From the NCBI RefSeq assembly GCF_902141855.1, contig NZ_CABFVH010000006.1, forward strand, positions 124,001 to 188,000: DNA of 64,000 nucleotides. The letters run 5' to 3'. The notes below the pieces were generated by a model. It was not told the origin of the DNA and searched no databases. It was given only the letters and a program-made list of their open reading frames with translations. Source of the stretch: Methylobacterium dankookense. GTDB taxonomy: Bacteria > Pseudomonadota > Alphaproteobacteria > Rhizobiales > Beijerinckiaceae. The position numbers and the translations under genes are program-made. Below, in pieces: positions 54,815-64,000 of this stretch (position 1 is the first letter of the stretch; every line of letters begins with the position of its first letter).

Positions 54815-54844
54815 CGCCCAGCGCCCCCGACGCGCCTGTCCGCG

Positions 54845-55408
54845 TCAGACCTGCATGATCTCCTTCTCCTTGGTGGAGAGCACGCCGTCGATCTCGGCGA
54901 TGAACTGGTCGGTGGCCTTCTGCACGTCGCCAGCCTGGCGCTTCTCGTCGTCCTCGGAGATGGCGCTGTCCTTCAGGAGCTTCTTGAGGTGGTCGAGCCC
55001 GTCGCGGCGCACGTGCCGCACGGCGACGCGCGACTCCTCCGCGTATTTGTGGGCGACCTTGACCATCTCCTTGCGGCGCTGCTCGTTCATCTCGGGGATG
55101 CGCAGCCGGATGGTCTGGCCTTCCGTCTGCGGGTTGAGGCCGAGATCGGATTCGCGGATCGCCTTCTCGACGGCCGTGACCATGCTGCGGTCCCAGACCG
55201 AGATCGAGAGCAGGCGCGGCTCCGGCACGCTCACGGTGGCGACCTGGGCCATCGGCATCATCGCGCCGTAGGCGTCGACCTGGATCGGGTCGACGAGGCT
55301 CGGGCTGGCGCGGCCGGTGCGCAGCGACCCCAGATCCTTGGAGAGCGAGGCCACCGCGCCCTGCATGCGGCGCTTGATGTCGTTGAGGTCGAAGTCCGGT
55401 GTGGCCAT
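54845..55408 (-). CDS. frr: Ribosome recycling factor
   Basis: A 187-residue factor that, with EF-G, splits the post-termination ribosome. It begins [20 protein letters not shown] and contains [20 protein letters not shown], which set the frame and start; an in-frame start at 55438 would add ten residues without support. Between pyrH (110 bp upstream) and cdsA. Confidence 0.97.
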   Translation of the reverse strand: MATPDFDLNDIKRRMQGAVASLSKDLGSLRTGRASPSLVDPIQVDAYGAMMPMAQVATVSVPEPRLLSISVWDRSMVTAVEKAIRESDLGLNPQTEGQTIRLRIPEMNEQRRKEMVKVAHKYAEESRVAVRHVRRDGLDHLKKLLKDSAISEDDEKRQAGDVQKATDQFIAEIDGVLSTKEKEIMQV

Positions 55409-55518
55409 CTCGTCAAATCCCGACGCGTTCGCTGGCATTCAGGCCCGCGCCCCGAGGGCCCGGGCGGGTCGGCGCTTCAATGAACGAAAACCGGATCGCC
55501 CGCAAACGGATGCGCGCG

Positions 55519-56238
55519 TCAGGGCACCACGTGCGTGCAGGGCGCGTCGCCCGTGAGGATCGCGGTGATCGAGCTCGGCGCGTGCACCGAGCCGACCACG
55601 ATCGAGAGCCGGCTCTCGCGGGCGAGCGCGAAGGCGGCCGTGTCCATCACCTTGAGGTCGCGGGCGATCGCCTCGTCGTGGGTGATGCGGTCGTAGCGCG
55701 TCGCGGACGGATCCGTCTTCGGATCGGCGGTGTAGACGCCGTCGACCTGCGTCGCCTTCAGCACGGCGTCGCAGCGCAGCTCCGCCGCGCGCAACACGGC
55801 GGCCGTGTCGGTGGTGAAGTAGGGGTTGCCGGTGCCGCCCGCGAGCACCACCACCTGGCCCTTGTCGAGGTGGTGGAGGGCGGGCTGGCGCGCGAAGGTC
55901 TCGCAGATCGTCGGCATCGAGACCGCCGACATGGTGCGCGCCTGCACGCCCGCGGCGTTGAGCGCCGTCTCCAGTGCCAGGGAGTTCATCACGGTGGCCA
56001 TCATGCCGAGCGAATCGCCGGTGGCCCGGTCGATGAAGCCGGCCTGCGAGATGCGCGCCCCGCGGATCATGTTGCCGCCGCCGACCACGAGGGCGACCTC
56101 GATGCCGGCGGCGATGGTGCGGGCGATGTCCTCGGCGAGGCCGGCCAGCGTCGGCGGGTGCAGCCAGTAGCCGTCCGGGGCGGCGAGCGCCTCTCCGGAC
56201 AGCTTCACGAGGACGCGGCGAAACGGCGTGTCCGGCAT
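55519..56238 (-). CDS. pyrH: Uridylate kinase
   Basis: A 239-residue hexameric UMP kinase of the amino-acid kinase fold. VLVKLSGEALAAPDGYWLHP opens it; VVGGGNMIRGA and GTGNPYFTTDTAAVLRAAEL are the nucleotide-binding blocks. ATG 56238 has GAGGAGG upstream. First gene of the minus-strand pyrH-frr-cdsA-dxr run; tsf, its usual neighbour, is 21 kb away on the other strand. Confidence 0.97.
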   Translation of the reverse strand: MPDTPFRRVLVKLSGEALAAPDGYWLHPPTLAGLAEDIARTIAAGIEVALVVGGGNMIRGARISQAGFIDRATGDSLGMMATVMNSLALETALNAAGVQARTMSAVSMPTICETFARQPALHHLDKGQVVVLAGGTGNPYFTTDTAAVLRAAELRCDAVLKATQVDGVYTADPKTDPSATRYDRITHDEAIARDLKVMDTAAFALARESRLSIVVGSVHAPSSITAILTGDAPCTHVVP

Positions 56239-56335
56239 CGAGCCACCTCCTCGTCGCCGGACACGTGATTCCGGCCTGTACGCAAACGGGGCGCTTCTAC
56301 GTCAGCGCGGGCGGCCCCGTCGAGAGGTCGCGGCC

Positions 56336-56737
56336 TCAGATCCGCCGGCGCATGGCATCGAGGCTGAGGGCGCCCGGGCCGGCCGCGACGAGGTGGAGGA
56401 AGATGAAGCAGAACAGGATCGCCGCATCGCCCCCGTTCAGGGCCGGATAGACGTTCTTGGGCGCGTGGAACAGGAAATAGGCGAAGGCCATCTCGCCCGC
56501 GAGCAGGAAGGCGACGGGCCGCGTGAACAGGCCGAGCACGATCAGCGCGCCGCCGACCAGCTCGATCACGCCGCCGATGCCGAACAGCGACAGCAGCGGC
56601 GGCGCCGGGTTCGCGCGCGGCGGGAAGCCGAGGAGCTTCTGCGAGCCGTGCGCCAGGAAGAGCAGGCCGCTCATGATCCGCAGCAGCGCCAGGGTATAGG
56701 GCGCATAGGGACCGAGCCGCGCGAACAGGGCATCCAT
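56336..56737 (-). CDS. DoxX-family membrane protein
   Basis: A 133-residue protein with four hydrophobic segments, typical of the DoxX/DoxD-like family (MSGLLFLAHGSQKLLGFPPR, IELVGGALIVLGLFTRPVAF, AFAYFLFHAPKNVYPALNGG). Members are small inner-membrane proteins linked in some bacteria to thiosulfate metabolism or redox homeostasis; the role here is open. Start 56737 with GGAGA 8 bases upstream. Confidence 0.85.
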   Translation of the reverse strand: MDALFARLGPYAPYTLALLRIMSGLLFLAHGSQKLLGFPPRANPAPPLLSLFGIGGVIELVGGALIVLGLFTRPVAFLLAGEMAFAYFLFHAPKNVYPALNGGDAAILFCFIFLHLVAAGPGALSLDAMRRRI

Positions 56738-57001
56738 CGGGACGTTCTCCGTGAGGGAGCCGCGACTGCTCCCCGGGACGGAGCCGACTGTCAAGCTGCG
56801 TGCCGGGACGGTGCTGCCGCTCCGGCGACGGTCCGGCGCTTCGTCACGGCGCGATGATCGGTTAACGATCCTTCGCTAGAGACACTTCGATTGTGGCCTC
56901 GCGCGCAGAGTCCGATCGCTTGGTCCGATCGCCTGCGCTTCGGGGAGCGGCAGGGGCGAGGCCGGTCCCAGGACGGCACGCGCGGCGCGGAGGAAGCGGA
57001 T

Positions 57002-58585
57002 TTGGACCAGCACGATCCGGATACGCACGCGGCATCCGAGCCGGCTCACGACGCGCCGAAGCCCTGGGAGATCGTGCTGCCCGAGGAGGGCGCCACCGAG
57101 GATCTCGGGCTGTTCCTCGCCGAGTTCCTGCTGCCGGGCGACGTGGTCGCCCTGTCCGGCGGCCTCGGCGGCGGCAAGACCACGCTCGCCCGCGCCGTCA
57201 TCCGGGAACTCACGGGCGATCCCGGCCTCGAAGTGCCGAGCCCGACCTTCACCCTGATCCAGCCCTATGCGGGGCGCGACGGGCGCGCCATCGTCCATGC
57301 CGACCTCTACCGCCTGCGCAGCGCGGATGAGCTGATCGAGCTCGGCTTCGACGAGATCACCGAGAACGCCATCACCCTGGTCGAGTGGCCGGAGCAGCTT
57401 CCGCCCCGTGACGGGCCGGTTCTCACCGTCGACCTGTCGCTGCGGCCCGAATTCGGCGAGGGCTCGCGCTTCGCCCGGATCGACGGCACCGGCGGCATGC
57501 GCGCGCGCATCGCGCGGGCGCGGGCGGTGCGCGGCCTGCTCGTGCGCGCCGGCTGGGACCTCGCCGAGCGCGCCCACATGCAGGGCGATGCCTCCTCGCG
57601 CGCCTACCAGCGCCTGACGAATCCCGACGGCACCAGCGCCGTCCTGATGATCTCGCCGCCGCGGGCCGACGGCCCGCCGGTGCGCGACGGCAAGCCCTAC
57701 AGCGCCATCGTCAAGCTCGCCGAGAGCGTGCACGCCTTCGTGGCCATGGACCGGGCCCTGCGGGCGCTGGGCTTCTCGGCCCCGCGCATCTACGGCGAGG
57801 ACCTCGACGAGGGCCTGCTCATCCTGGAGGATCTCGGCTCCGAGCCCGTGGTCGAGGGCGGCGCCCCGCGGCCCGAGCGCTATGCCGAGGCGACGCGGCT
57901 TCTGGCCAAGCTCCACGCCACCGAGCTGCCCGCCGTGCTGCCGGTGGCGGCCGGGATCGAGCATCGCATTCCCACCTACGACCGCGAGGCCCTGCTCTTC
58001 GAGACCGAGCTGATGCCGGAATGGTACGCGCCGGCCATCCGCGGCGTCACGCTCCCGCCCGAGGCGCGGGCCGAGTTCCTCGACCTCTGGTCGCAGGCCC
58101 TGGAGGCCGCAATCCCCGCGCGCCCGACCTGGACCCTGCGCGACTACCACTCGCCGAACCTGATCTGGCTGCCGAGCCGCGAGGGGCTGGAGCGCGTCGG
58201 CCTGATCGACTTCCAGGACGCGGTGCTCGGCCACCCGGCCTACGACGTCGCCTCGCTGCTGCAGGACGCCCGCGTCGACGCGAGCGCCGAGTTCGAGCTG
58301 CGGCTGCTCGGCCTCTACGCCCGCGAGCGCCGGGCCCGCGAGCCCGGCTTCGACGTCGGCGCCTTCGCCACCGCCTACGCCGTGCTCGCCGCGCAGCGCG
58401 CCACCAAGATCCTCGGCATCTTCGCCCGCCTCGACCGGCGCGACGGCAAGCCGGGCTACCTCGCCCACCTGCCGCGCATCGAGGGCTATCTGGCGCGCAA
58501 CCTCGAGCATCCGGCGCTCGGCGCCTTGCGCGCCTGGCACGAGCGCCACCTGCCGGGCCTCGTCGCCGCTGCGCCCCCGCCCTGA
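57002..58585 (+). CDS. TsaE-AmgK fusion: tRNA threonylcarbamoyladenosine ATPase plus sugar kinase
   Basis: A 527-residue fusion. Residues about 1-150 are TsaE, an ATPase needed for the t6A37 modification of tRNAs reading ANN codons (SGGLGGGKTTLARAVIRELT as P-loop, VPSPTFTLIQ). Residues about 180-520 are an aminoglycoside-phosphotransferase-like kinase resembling AmgK, which phosphorylates MurNAc/GlcNAc at the anomeric position (LRDYHSPNLIWL as catalytic loop, LIDFQDAVLGHPAYDVASLL as metal loop). TTG start at 57002 follows GGAGGAA by 8 bases; the upstream frame to 56891 has no ribosome site. murU follows. Confidence 0.9.
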   Translation: MDQHDPDTHAASEPAHDAPKPWEIVLPEEGATEDLGLFLAEFLLPGDVVALSGGLGGGKTTLARAVIRELTGDPGLEVPSPTFTLIQPYAGRDGRAIVHADLYRLRSADELIELGFDEITENAITLVEWPEQLPPRDGPVLTVDLSLRPEFGEGSRFARIDGTGGMRARIARARAVRGLLVRAGWDLAERAHMQGDASSRAYQRLTNPDGTSAVLMISPPRADGPPVRDGKPYSAIVKLAESVHAFVAMDRALRALGFSAPRIYGEDLDEGLLILEDLGSEPVVEGGAPRPERYAEATRLLAKLHATELPAVLPVAAGIEHRIPTYDREALLFETELMPEWYAPAIRGVTLPPEARAEFLDLWSQALEAAIPARPTWTLRDYHSPNLIWLPSREGLERVGLIDFQDAVLGHPAYDVASLLQDARVDASAEFELRLLGLYARERRAREPGFDVGAFATAYAVLAAQRATKILGIFARLDRRDGKPGYLAHLPRIEGYLARNLEHPALGALRAWHERHLPGLVAAAPPP

Positions 58586-58623
58586 GCCCGCCCCATCGAC
58601 GCCCATCGACCGAGCCTGCCAGC

Positions 58624-59358
58624 ATGAGCGAGCCCACCATCACCCGCGCCCTCGTCCTCGCGGCGGGCCTCGGCAAGCGCATGCGGCCGGTGACGGATAC
58701 GCGCCCGAAGCCCCTCGTCGCCGTCGCCGGCAAGGCGTTGCTCGACCATGCCCTCGACCGGGTGGCGGAGGTCGGCATCGGGACTGCGGTGGTCAACGTC
58801 CACTACCTCGCCGACCAGATCGAGGCGCATCTCGCCGCCCGGACCGGCGAGCCCGCGACACAGGTCTCGGACGAGCGCGACGCGCTGCTCGAGACCGGCG
58901 GCGGGGTGAGGAAAGCCCTCGGCCTCCTCGGCGAGGCCCCCTTCGTGGTGCTGAACTCGGATTCGTTCTGGCTCGAAGGCCCGACGCCCAACCTCGCCCG
59001 CCTGATCGAGGGCTGGGATGCGGAGGCCATGGACATCCTGCTCCTCGTCGCCCCCACCGCGACGAGCCTCGGCTACGAGGGCGCGGGCGATTTCGTGATG
59101 GATCCGGAGGGCCGCCTGGAGCGCCGCGGCGAGCGGGCGGTGGCGCCCTTCATCTACGCGGGCGTCGCGATCCTGAAGCCGGATCTGTTCGCCGACACGC
59201 CGGAGGGCGCCTTCTCCCTCAACCTCCTGTTCGACCGGGCGATCGCGCGGAATCGCCTCCACGGCCTGCGCCTCGACGGCCAATGGCTCCATGTCGGCAC
59301 CCCCGAGGCGATCCGGGCCGCCGAGGAGCGGGTGAAGGCGAGCGCGCAGCAGCCGTGA
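58624..59358 (+). CDS. murU: N-acetylmuramate 1-phosphate uridylyltransferase-like protein
   Basis: A 244-residue nucleotidyltransferase: RALVLAAGLGKRMRPVTDTR as nucleotide-binding loop, with KPLVAVAGKALLDHALDRV and FVVLNSDSFWLEG (metal aspartate). With AmgK this would convert recycled MurNAc into UDP-MurNAc, bypassing de novo synthesis and the target of fosfomycin. The call rests on the family and the adjacent AmgK-type domain. It begins 38 bp after the fusion gene, so both are probably one transcript. Confidence 0.85.
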   Translation: MSEPTITRALVLAAGLGKRMRPVTDTRPKPLVAVAGKALLDHALDRVAEVGIGTAVVNVHYLADQIEAHLAARTGEPATQVSDERDALLETGGGVRKALGLLGEAPFVVLNSDSFWLEGPTPNLARLIEGWDAEAMDILLLVAPTATSLGYEGAGDFVMDPEGRLERRGERAVAPFIYAGVAILKPDLFADTPEGAFSLNLLFDRAIARNRLHGLRLDGQWLHVGTPEAIRAAEERVKASAQQP

Positions 59359-59466
59359 GCGCTGCACCGCGTTGTGGAACGGACGGGGAACGCTTAGAAT
59401 AGGGATCCGGCATCGAGAAGCCTGATCCGGGTTCGGTACGGGCCGACGAGATCGCCAAGCTCCACC

Positions 59467-62400
59467 ATGTCCGAATCCCACCTCTTCACCATCGGTCGCG
59501 GCGCCCCGTTCCTGCCGACGCTCGCCGACGCGCTGCTCGACGGGCGCCTCGTCGGCGATCTCGGCGCCGATCCGCTGGCGCTCGCGGGCGTCACCCTGTT
59601 CCTGCCGACGCGGCGGGCTGCCCGGGCGCTCGGCGCGCTGCTCGCAGAGCGTCTTGGCCCGGCGGCGCTCCTGCCGCGCATGGTGCCGCTCGGCGAGGCG
59701 GACGAGGCCGAGCTCGACCTCGCCGCCGAGCCACTCCTGGAGAACGGGCCGGACCCCTTCAGCGCGCCGATGCCGCCGCTGGAGCGGCGCCTGATCCTGG
59801 CCCGTCTCGTCCAGGCCTGGGCGGCGACCGTCGACCGCAAGCTGCTGCCGCTCGATGCCGAGGTGCCCTTCCTCGTGCCCTCCTCGCCCGCCGACGCGGT
59901 CGGGCTCGCGGCCGATCTCGAAGGGCTGATGGACGCGCTCACCGTCGAGGGCCTGCCCTGGTCGGAGATCGGCAGCGCCGTCGAGGCGGAATATTCCCGC
60001 TATTTCGGCCTTACCCTCGATTTCGTGCGCATCGCCGCCGAGAACTGGCCCGGCATCCTCACCGAGCGGTCCTTGAGCGACCCGGTCTCGCGCGCCCGCA
60101 GCCTGATCCTTGCCGAGGCCCGCCGCCTCGCCCGTGAGCGGCCCGCGGATCCGGTGGTGGTGGCGGGCTCGACCGGCTCGGTGCCGGCCACCGCCACGCT
60201 CATCGCCGCGGTGGCGGGCCTGCCCCGCGGCGCCGTGGTGCTGCCCGGCCTCGACAGCGATCTCGACGCGGCGGGTTGGGACGCCATCGAGACCGGAGAC
60301 CTGTTCGAGCGCGAGATCGCGCATGGCCACCCGCAGGCCGTGCTGCACCGCCTGCTCGGGTCGGGAAACCTCAACCTGAAGCGCGAGGCGGTCACCGAAC
60401 TCGGTGCATCCGACATGCATGCCGCTGCGCGCGCAAAACTGCTCTCGCAGGCCCTGCGCCCGGCCGAGACCACCGATGCCTGGGCTCGGCTCGACGGGCC
60501 CGAGCGCGACCGCATCGCCGCGCTCGGGCTCGACGGTCTCGCCGTGGTCGAGGCGGCCGACGAGCGCGAGGAGGCGCTGGCTGCCGCGATCGCGCTCCGC
60601 GAAGTGCTGGAGCGGCCCGGCGCCACCGCGGCGCTCGTCACGCCGGACCGGGGGCTGGCGGCCCGCGTCGCCGCGGAACTCGCCCGCTGGGGCATCGTCG
60701 CCGAGGACAGCGCCGGCACCGCGCTGGCGCAAAGCTCCGCCGGCCGCCTCGCCCGACTTGCGGCGGAACTCGCCGCCGACCTGATCCGCCAGCAGGGCGA
60801 CGCCATCCCCGCCCGGCTCATCGCGCTGCTCTCGCACCCCCTCGTCCGGCTCGGCCTGCCCCGCAGCGACGTGGTGCGCGGAGCCGCCGCCCTGGAGATC
60901 GGGGTGCTGCGCGGGCTCGCTCCCCGGCCCGGCTTCGATGGGATCCGGGCGGCTCTGGCCGAGCAGCGCGCCGCCCCGCCCGAACGCCAGCCCCGGGCGA
61001 AACGCCGCCTCAAGGATATCGATTGGGACCTCGCCGCCGGCCTGCTCGACCGGCTGGAGATCGCCTTCGCGGAGTTTCCCGGGGCAGGGGAGGAGGGCGA
61101 TTGCAACCTCGTGGCGGTGGCCGGCCGCCACCGCGCCACCGTCGACTGGCTCGTCGGTGGATCCGAGGAGGGCGATCCTGAGGAGGCGCCCGCCGACGCC
61201 TCGCTCGCCTGCCTCGACGCCCTGTTCGACGATCTCGAGCTGACCGATCCGGAGCTGCTGCCCGGCCGCTTCGACGACTACCCGGCCTTCTTCACGGCGC
61301 TCGCCCGCGACCGCACCGTGCCCTGTTCAGGTGCCGCGCCGCATCCGCGCCTACGCATCCTCGGCCTCCTGGAGGCGCGCCTCCTCACGGCGGACCGGGT
61401 GGTGCTCGGCGGGCTCGACGAGGGCGTCTGGCCGGCCAAGACCGTCACCGACGCCTTCCTCAACCGGCCGATGCGCGGGCGGGTCGGGCTCGATCCGCCG
61501 GAGCGCCGCATCGGCCAGATGGCGCACGATTTCGTGCAGGGTCTCGGCGCCCACGACGCGGTGATCACCCGCTCGGCCAAGCGCGAGGGCGCGCCGACCG
61601 TGCCCTCGCGCCTGCTGCAGCGCGTGCGCGCCTTCGTGGGCGAGGCACGCTGGCGCGGCGCGCTCGATCGCGGGCAGCGCGTGCTGGGCTACGCCGCGGC
61701 GATCGACGCCCTGCCGCCGCAGCCGCGCCTGACGCAGCCCAAGCCGCGGCCGGACCCGGCCCTGTTCCCGCGTTCGCTGAGCGTCACCGAGATCGAGACG
61801 CTGGTGCGCGACCCCTACAGCATCTTCGCCCGGCACGTGCTCGGGCTCGACCCGCTCGATCCGCTCGCGGCCCAGCCCGGCGCGAGCGACCGCGGCTCGA
61901 TGGTGCACGACATCTTCAGCGCCTTCACCGAGCACTATCCCGAGGCGCTGCCGGATGTCGGCCTCGCCGTCCAGCAACTGGCCAACATCGCGGTGAACGC
62001 CTTCTCGGAGATCGAGAACACCTATCCCGAGCTCTATGCCGAGTGGTGGCCGCGCTACGAGCGCATGGCGGCGGCCTACATGCCCTGGGAGGCCGAGCGC
62101 CGCGCCGGCATCAAGCGGGTCCATCCGGAGATCTACGGGCGCTGGGAGATCCCGATGGGCCGCGAGACCTTTACGCTCCGCGCCCGCGCCGACCGGATCG
62201 AGAGCCGCGCCGACGGCAGCGCCTGCATCGTCGACTTCAAGACCGGCGCGCCGCCGTCGAGCCGAGAGGTCTTCGCCGGCTTCTCGCCGCAGCTCACCCT
62301 GGAGGCGGCCATGCTGATGGCGGGCGCCTTCCCGGGCTTCCGCCGCACGGGCACGGTGCCGGACCTCCTCTATGTGCACGCCTCCGGCGGCCGGAAGGCC

Positions 62401-62622
62401 TTCACCCCGGTGCCGGTGAAGCCGCCGCGGGGCGACGTCCGCAGCGTCGAGGCGATCGTGGCCGAGCATGCCGAGCGCCTGCGCGGGCTCGTCGCCCGGT
62501 TCATGACCGGCGAGGCGGCCTACGTCTCCCGGCCCTACCCGAAATACGCCCGCGACTACGGCGCCTACGACCACCTCGCGCGCGTGCTCGAATGGTCGCT
62601 CGCGGGCGAGGGGGAGGCCTGA
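59467..62622 (+). CDS. addB: Double-strand break repair protein AddB
   Basis: A 1051-residue subunit of the AddAB helicase-nuclease, which processes DNA ends for RecA. N-terminal half: inactive helicase-like domain (LFLPTRRAARALGALLAERL); C-terminal half: RecB-type nuclease with SMVHDIFSAFTEHYPEALPD and catalytic IVDFKTGAPPS. Length fits alphaproteobacterial AddB. ATG 59467 follows a short gap after murU. Its stop shares one base with the addA start (TGATG). Confidence 0.95.
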   Translation: MSESHLFTIGRGAPFLPTLADALLDGRLVGDLGADPLALAGVTLFLPTRRAARALGALLAERLGPAALLPRMVPLGEADEAELDLAAEPLLENGPDPFSAPMPPLERRLILARLVQAWAATVDRKLLPLDAEVPFLVPSSPADAVGLAADLEGLMDALTVEGLPWSEIGSAVEAEYSRYFGLTLDFVRIAAENWPGILTERSLSDPVSRARSLILAEARRLARERPADPVVVAGSTGSVPATATLIAAVAGLPRGAVVLPGLDSDLDAAGWDAIETGDLFEREIAHGHPQAVLHRLLGSGNLNLKREAVTELGASDMHAAARAKLLSQALRPAETTDAWARLDGPERDRIAALGLDGLAVVEAADEREEALAAAIALREVLERPGATAALVTPDRGLAARVAAELARWGIVAEDSAGTALAQSSAGRLARLAAELAADLIRQQGDAIPARLIALLSHPLVRLGLPRSDVVRGAAALEIGVLRGLAPRPGFDGIRAALAEQRAAPPERQPRAKRRLKDIDWDLAAGLLDRLEIAFAEFPGAGEEGDCNLVAVAGRHRATVDWLVGGSEEGDPEEAPADASLACLDALFDDLELTDPELLPGRFDDYPAFFTALARDRTVPCSGAAPHPRLRILGLLEARLLTADRVVLGGLDEGVWPAKTVTDAFLNRPMRGRVGLDPPERRIGQMAHDFVQGLGAHDAVITRSAKREGAPTVPSRLLQRVRAFVGEARWRGALDRGQRVLGYAAAIDALPPQPRLTQPKPRPDPALFPRSLSVTEIETLVRDPYSIFARHVLGLDPLDPLAAQPGASDRGSMVHDIFSAFTEHYPEALPDVGLAVQQLANIAVNAFSEIENTYPELYAEWWPRYERMAAAYMPWEAERRAGIKRVHPEIYGRWEIPMGRETFTLRARADRIESRADGSACIVDFKTGAPPSSREVFAGFSPQLTLEAAMLMAGAFPGFRRTGTVPDLLYVHASGGRKAFTPVPVKPPRGDVRSVEAIVAEHAERLRGLVARFMTGEAAYVSRPYPKYARDYGAYDHLARVLEWSLAGEGEA

Positions 62623-64000
62623 TGAACGCCCTCGCCCCCATTCCAGCCCTCGTCGTCGACGCCAAGACGCAGGCCGACCAGCGCCGGGCCGCGGATCCGC
62701 ATGCCTCGGCCTGGGTCTCGGCCAATGCCGGGGCCGGCAAGACCAAGGTGCTCACCGACCGCGTCGTGCGCCTCCTGCTCGACGGGGCGGCGCCGGGGCG
62801 CATCCTCTGCCTCACCTTCACCAAGGCGGCGGCCGCCAACATGTCGATCCGGGTGTTCCAGCGCCTCGGGCGCTGGGTGACGCTGGAGGACGCGGCGCTT
62901 GGCCGGGAACTGGAGCAGCTCACCGGCGAGCGCGCCTCGCGCGAGCGCCTGGCCGCCGCGCGCCGCCTGTTCGCCCGGGCGGTGGAGACGCCGGGCGGCC
63001 TCAAGATCGAGACCCTGCACGCCCTGTGCGAGCGGCTCCTGCACATGTTCCCCTTCGAGGCGAACGTGCCGGCCCGCTTCGTGGTGCTCGACGAGACCCA
63101 GTCCCGCGAGGCCTTCGAGGTCGAGACCGCCAACGTGCTGGCCGACGCGGTGGCCGGGAACCCCGCCCTGAAGGAGGCCCTCGACCGCGTGGCGCCCGAG
63201 GCAACGGGCGACGCGCTCCGCGCCGCGATCCGCGGCGCCATGGCCGCGCGCGCCGTGCTCGGCGACCGCGCCGGCCTCAAGGCGCAGTTCGCGAAGCTGC
63301 ACCGGGCGCTCGGCCTCGCCGCCGACGAGACCGCCGACAGCGTGGTCGCGGCGATCCTCGACGGCGGCCCCGACCGGCTCGCCCTGGCCGGCCGGCTCCG
63401 CACCGGCGCCAAGACCGACGAGGCCCTGGCCGACGCGCTCGCCGGTGCCGAGGCCGCCCGCGAGACGGAGAGCGCGCTCGATCTCTACTGCGCGGTCTTC
63501 TTCACCGAGAAGGGCACCCCGAAGGCCGACCGCAGCCTCGGCACCAAGGCGGTGCCGGACGAGGTCCGCGCCGCCATGCTGGCCGAGCGCGACCGCCTCG
63601 TGCCCCTGTTCGACCGCTTGCGCGCCGCCCGCGCCCACGGCCGCACCGAGGCCCTGTTCACGCTGGCCGCCGAGATCCATCGCCGTGTCGAGGCGCAGAA
63701 GGCCCGCCTCGGGGCGCTGGATTTCGACGACCTGATCCACAAGACCCTCGACCTGCTGCAGCGGGTCGGTGCGGGCTGGGTCCTGTACAAGCTCGACCGC
63801 GGCGTCGACCACGTCCTCATCGACGAGGCGCAGGACACCAACCCGCAGCAATGGGAGATCCTGCGCCGGATCACCGCGGAATTCGCCACCGGCGAGGGCG
63901 CCCGCGCCCTCAACCGCACCCGCTTCGCCGTGGGCGACCCGAAGCAGTCGATCTACAGCTTCCAGGGGGCCGATCCGCGGGAATTCGCGGCCACGCGGCT
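62622..64000 (+). CDS. addA: Double-strand break repair helicase AddA (3' end outside window)
   Basis: The first 459 residues of a UvrD-family helicase-nuclease are visible and in frame to the window edge. Motif I is ANAGAGKTKVLTDRVVRLLL, motif Ia LTFTKAAAANM, motif II LIDEAQDTNPQQW, motif III FAVGDPKQSIYSFQGADP. The remainder (helicase motifs IV-VI, nuclease domain) lies beyond 64000. It acts as heterodimer with AddB. The start overlaps the addB stop. Confidence 0.95.
   Translation, partial: MNALAPIPALVVDAKTQADQRRAADPHASAWVSANAGAGKTKVLTDRVVRLLLDGAAPGRILCLTFTKAAAANMSIRVFQRLGRWVTLEDAALGRELEQLTGERASRERLAAARRLFARAVETPGGLKIETLHALCERLLHMFPFEANVPARFVVLDETQSREAFEVETANVLADAVAGNPALKEALDRVAPEATGDALRAAIRGAMAARAVLGDRAGLKAQFAKLHRALGLAADETADSVVAAILDGGPDRLALAGRLRTGAKTDEALADALAGAEAARETESALDLYCAVFFTEKGTPKADRSLGTKAVPDEVRAAMLAERDRLVPLFDRLRAARAHGRTEALFTLAAEIHRRVEAQKARLGALDFDDLIHKTLDLLQRVGAGWVLYKLDRGVDHVLIDEAQDTNPQQWEILRRITAEFATGEGARALNRTRFAVGDPKQSIYSFQGADPREFAATR

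Overview
The window is about 64 kb of very GC-rich DNA, coding-dense with short intergenic gaps. It carries 61 genes I can support and almost all look like chromosomal housekeeping. Several traits point to an alphaproteobacterium of the Hyphomicrobiales, most likely a Methylobacterium-type organism: the order glyA-nrdR-ribD-ribE, an NDUFA9-like protein, pdxJ-acpS-lepB-rnc-era, a long ribosomal protein S2 with a C-terminal extension, a TsaE-AmgK fusion followed by murU, and addB-addA. The genus is inferred from gene content and style; it is not proven here.

Layout. 0-5.4 kb: end of an exported propeller-like protein, a cupin, glyA, nrdR, ribD, ribE. 5.4-11 kb (minus strand): a thioesterase, then the stress operon prkA - DUF444 - spoVR-like. 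11-13.6 kb (minus): an exported Ig-like protein, a small hypothetical, a MerR regulator, rpsD. 14-24.5 kb: NDUFA9-like dehydrogenase, YfgM-like membrane protein, der, an exported glutathione peroxidase-like protein, a diguanylate cyclase with a degenerate receiver, a LuxR-type regulator, topoisomerase IB, a glycosyltransferase overlapping an ETFB-type lysine methyltransferase, and a flavin reductase. 24.5-26 kb: two small exported proteins and a PH-domain protein. 26-31.7 kb: one co-oriented run, pdxJ-acpS-lepB-rnc-era-rsmC-like-rsuA-like. 31.7-34.8 kb: a small hypothetical, then rpsB and tsf. 34.8-47 kb (accessory metabolism): two propeller proteins, an orphan ParA, an M20 peptidase, a three-subunit aldehyde/xanthine oxidoreductase, an Inh-domain protein with a 2-hydroxyacid dehydrogenase, and leuC. 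47-51 kb: emrB-emrA efflux genes divergent from their tetR, with twin operators. 51-56.3 kb (minus): ABC-F ATPase, dxr, cdsA, frr, pyrH. 56.3-64 kb: a DoxX protein, tsaE-amgK, murU, addB and the first part of addA.

How the genes fit together: translation and its quality control (rpsB, tsf, rpsD, frr, der, era, rnc, tsaE, pseudouridine synthase, rRNA methyltransferase, ABC-F), cofactors (riboflavin, pyridoxal phosphate, one-carbon units through glyA), envelope precursors (dxr, cdsA, amgK/murU) and DNA repair (addAB) account for the core. The PrkA operon, peroxidase, c-di-GMP enzyme and efflux pump add stress handling.

I saw no phage, insertion sequence, CRISPR array, rRNA or tRNA. The most notable non-coding feature is a family of modular, partly nested palindromic repeats in intergenic gaps (7.5, 19.5, 43.4, 47.2 and 52.6 kb), plus a second dispersed repeat pair (23.7 and 31.7 kb). 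The canonical rpsB-tsf-pyrH-frr-cdsA-dxr block is split in a way that one inversion would explain, and uppS is missing from its usual slot. I found no convincing wholly new multi-gene system.
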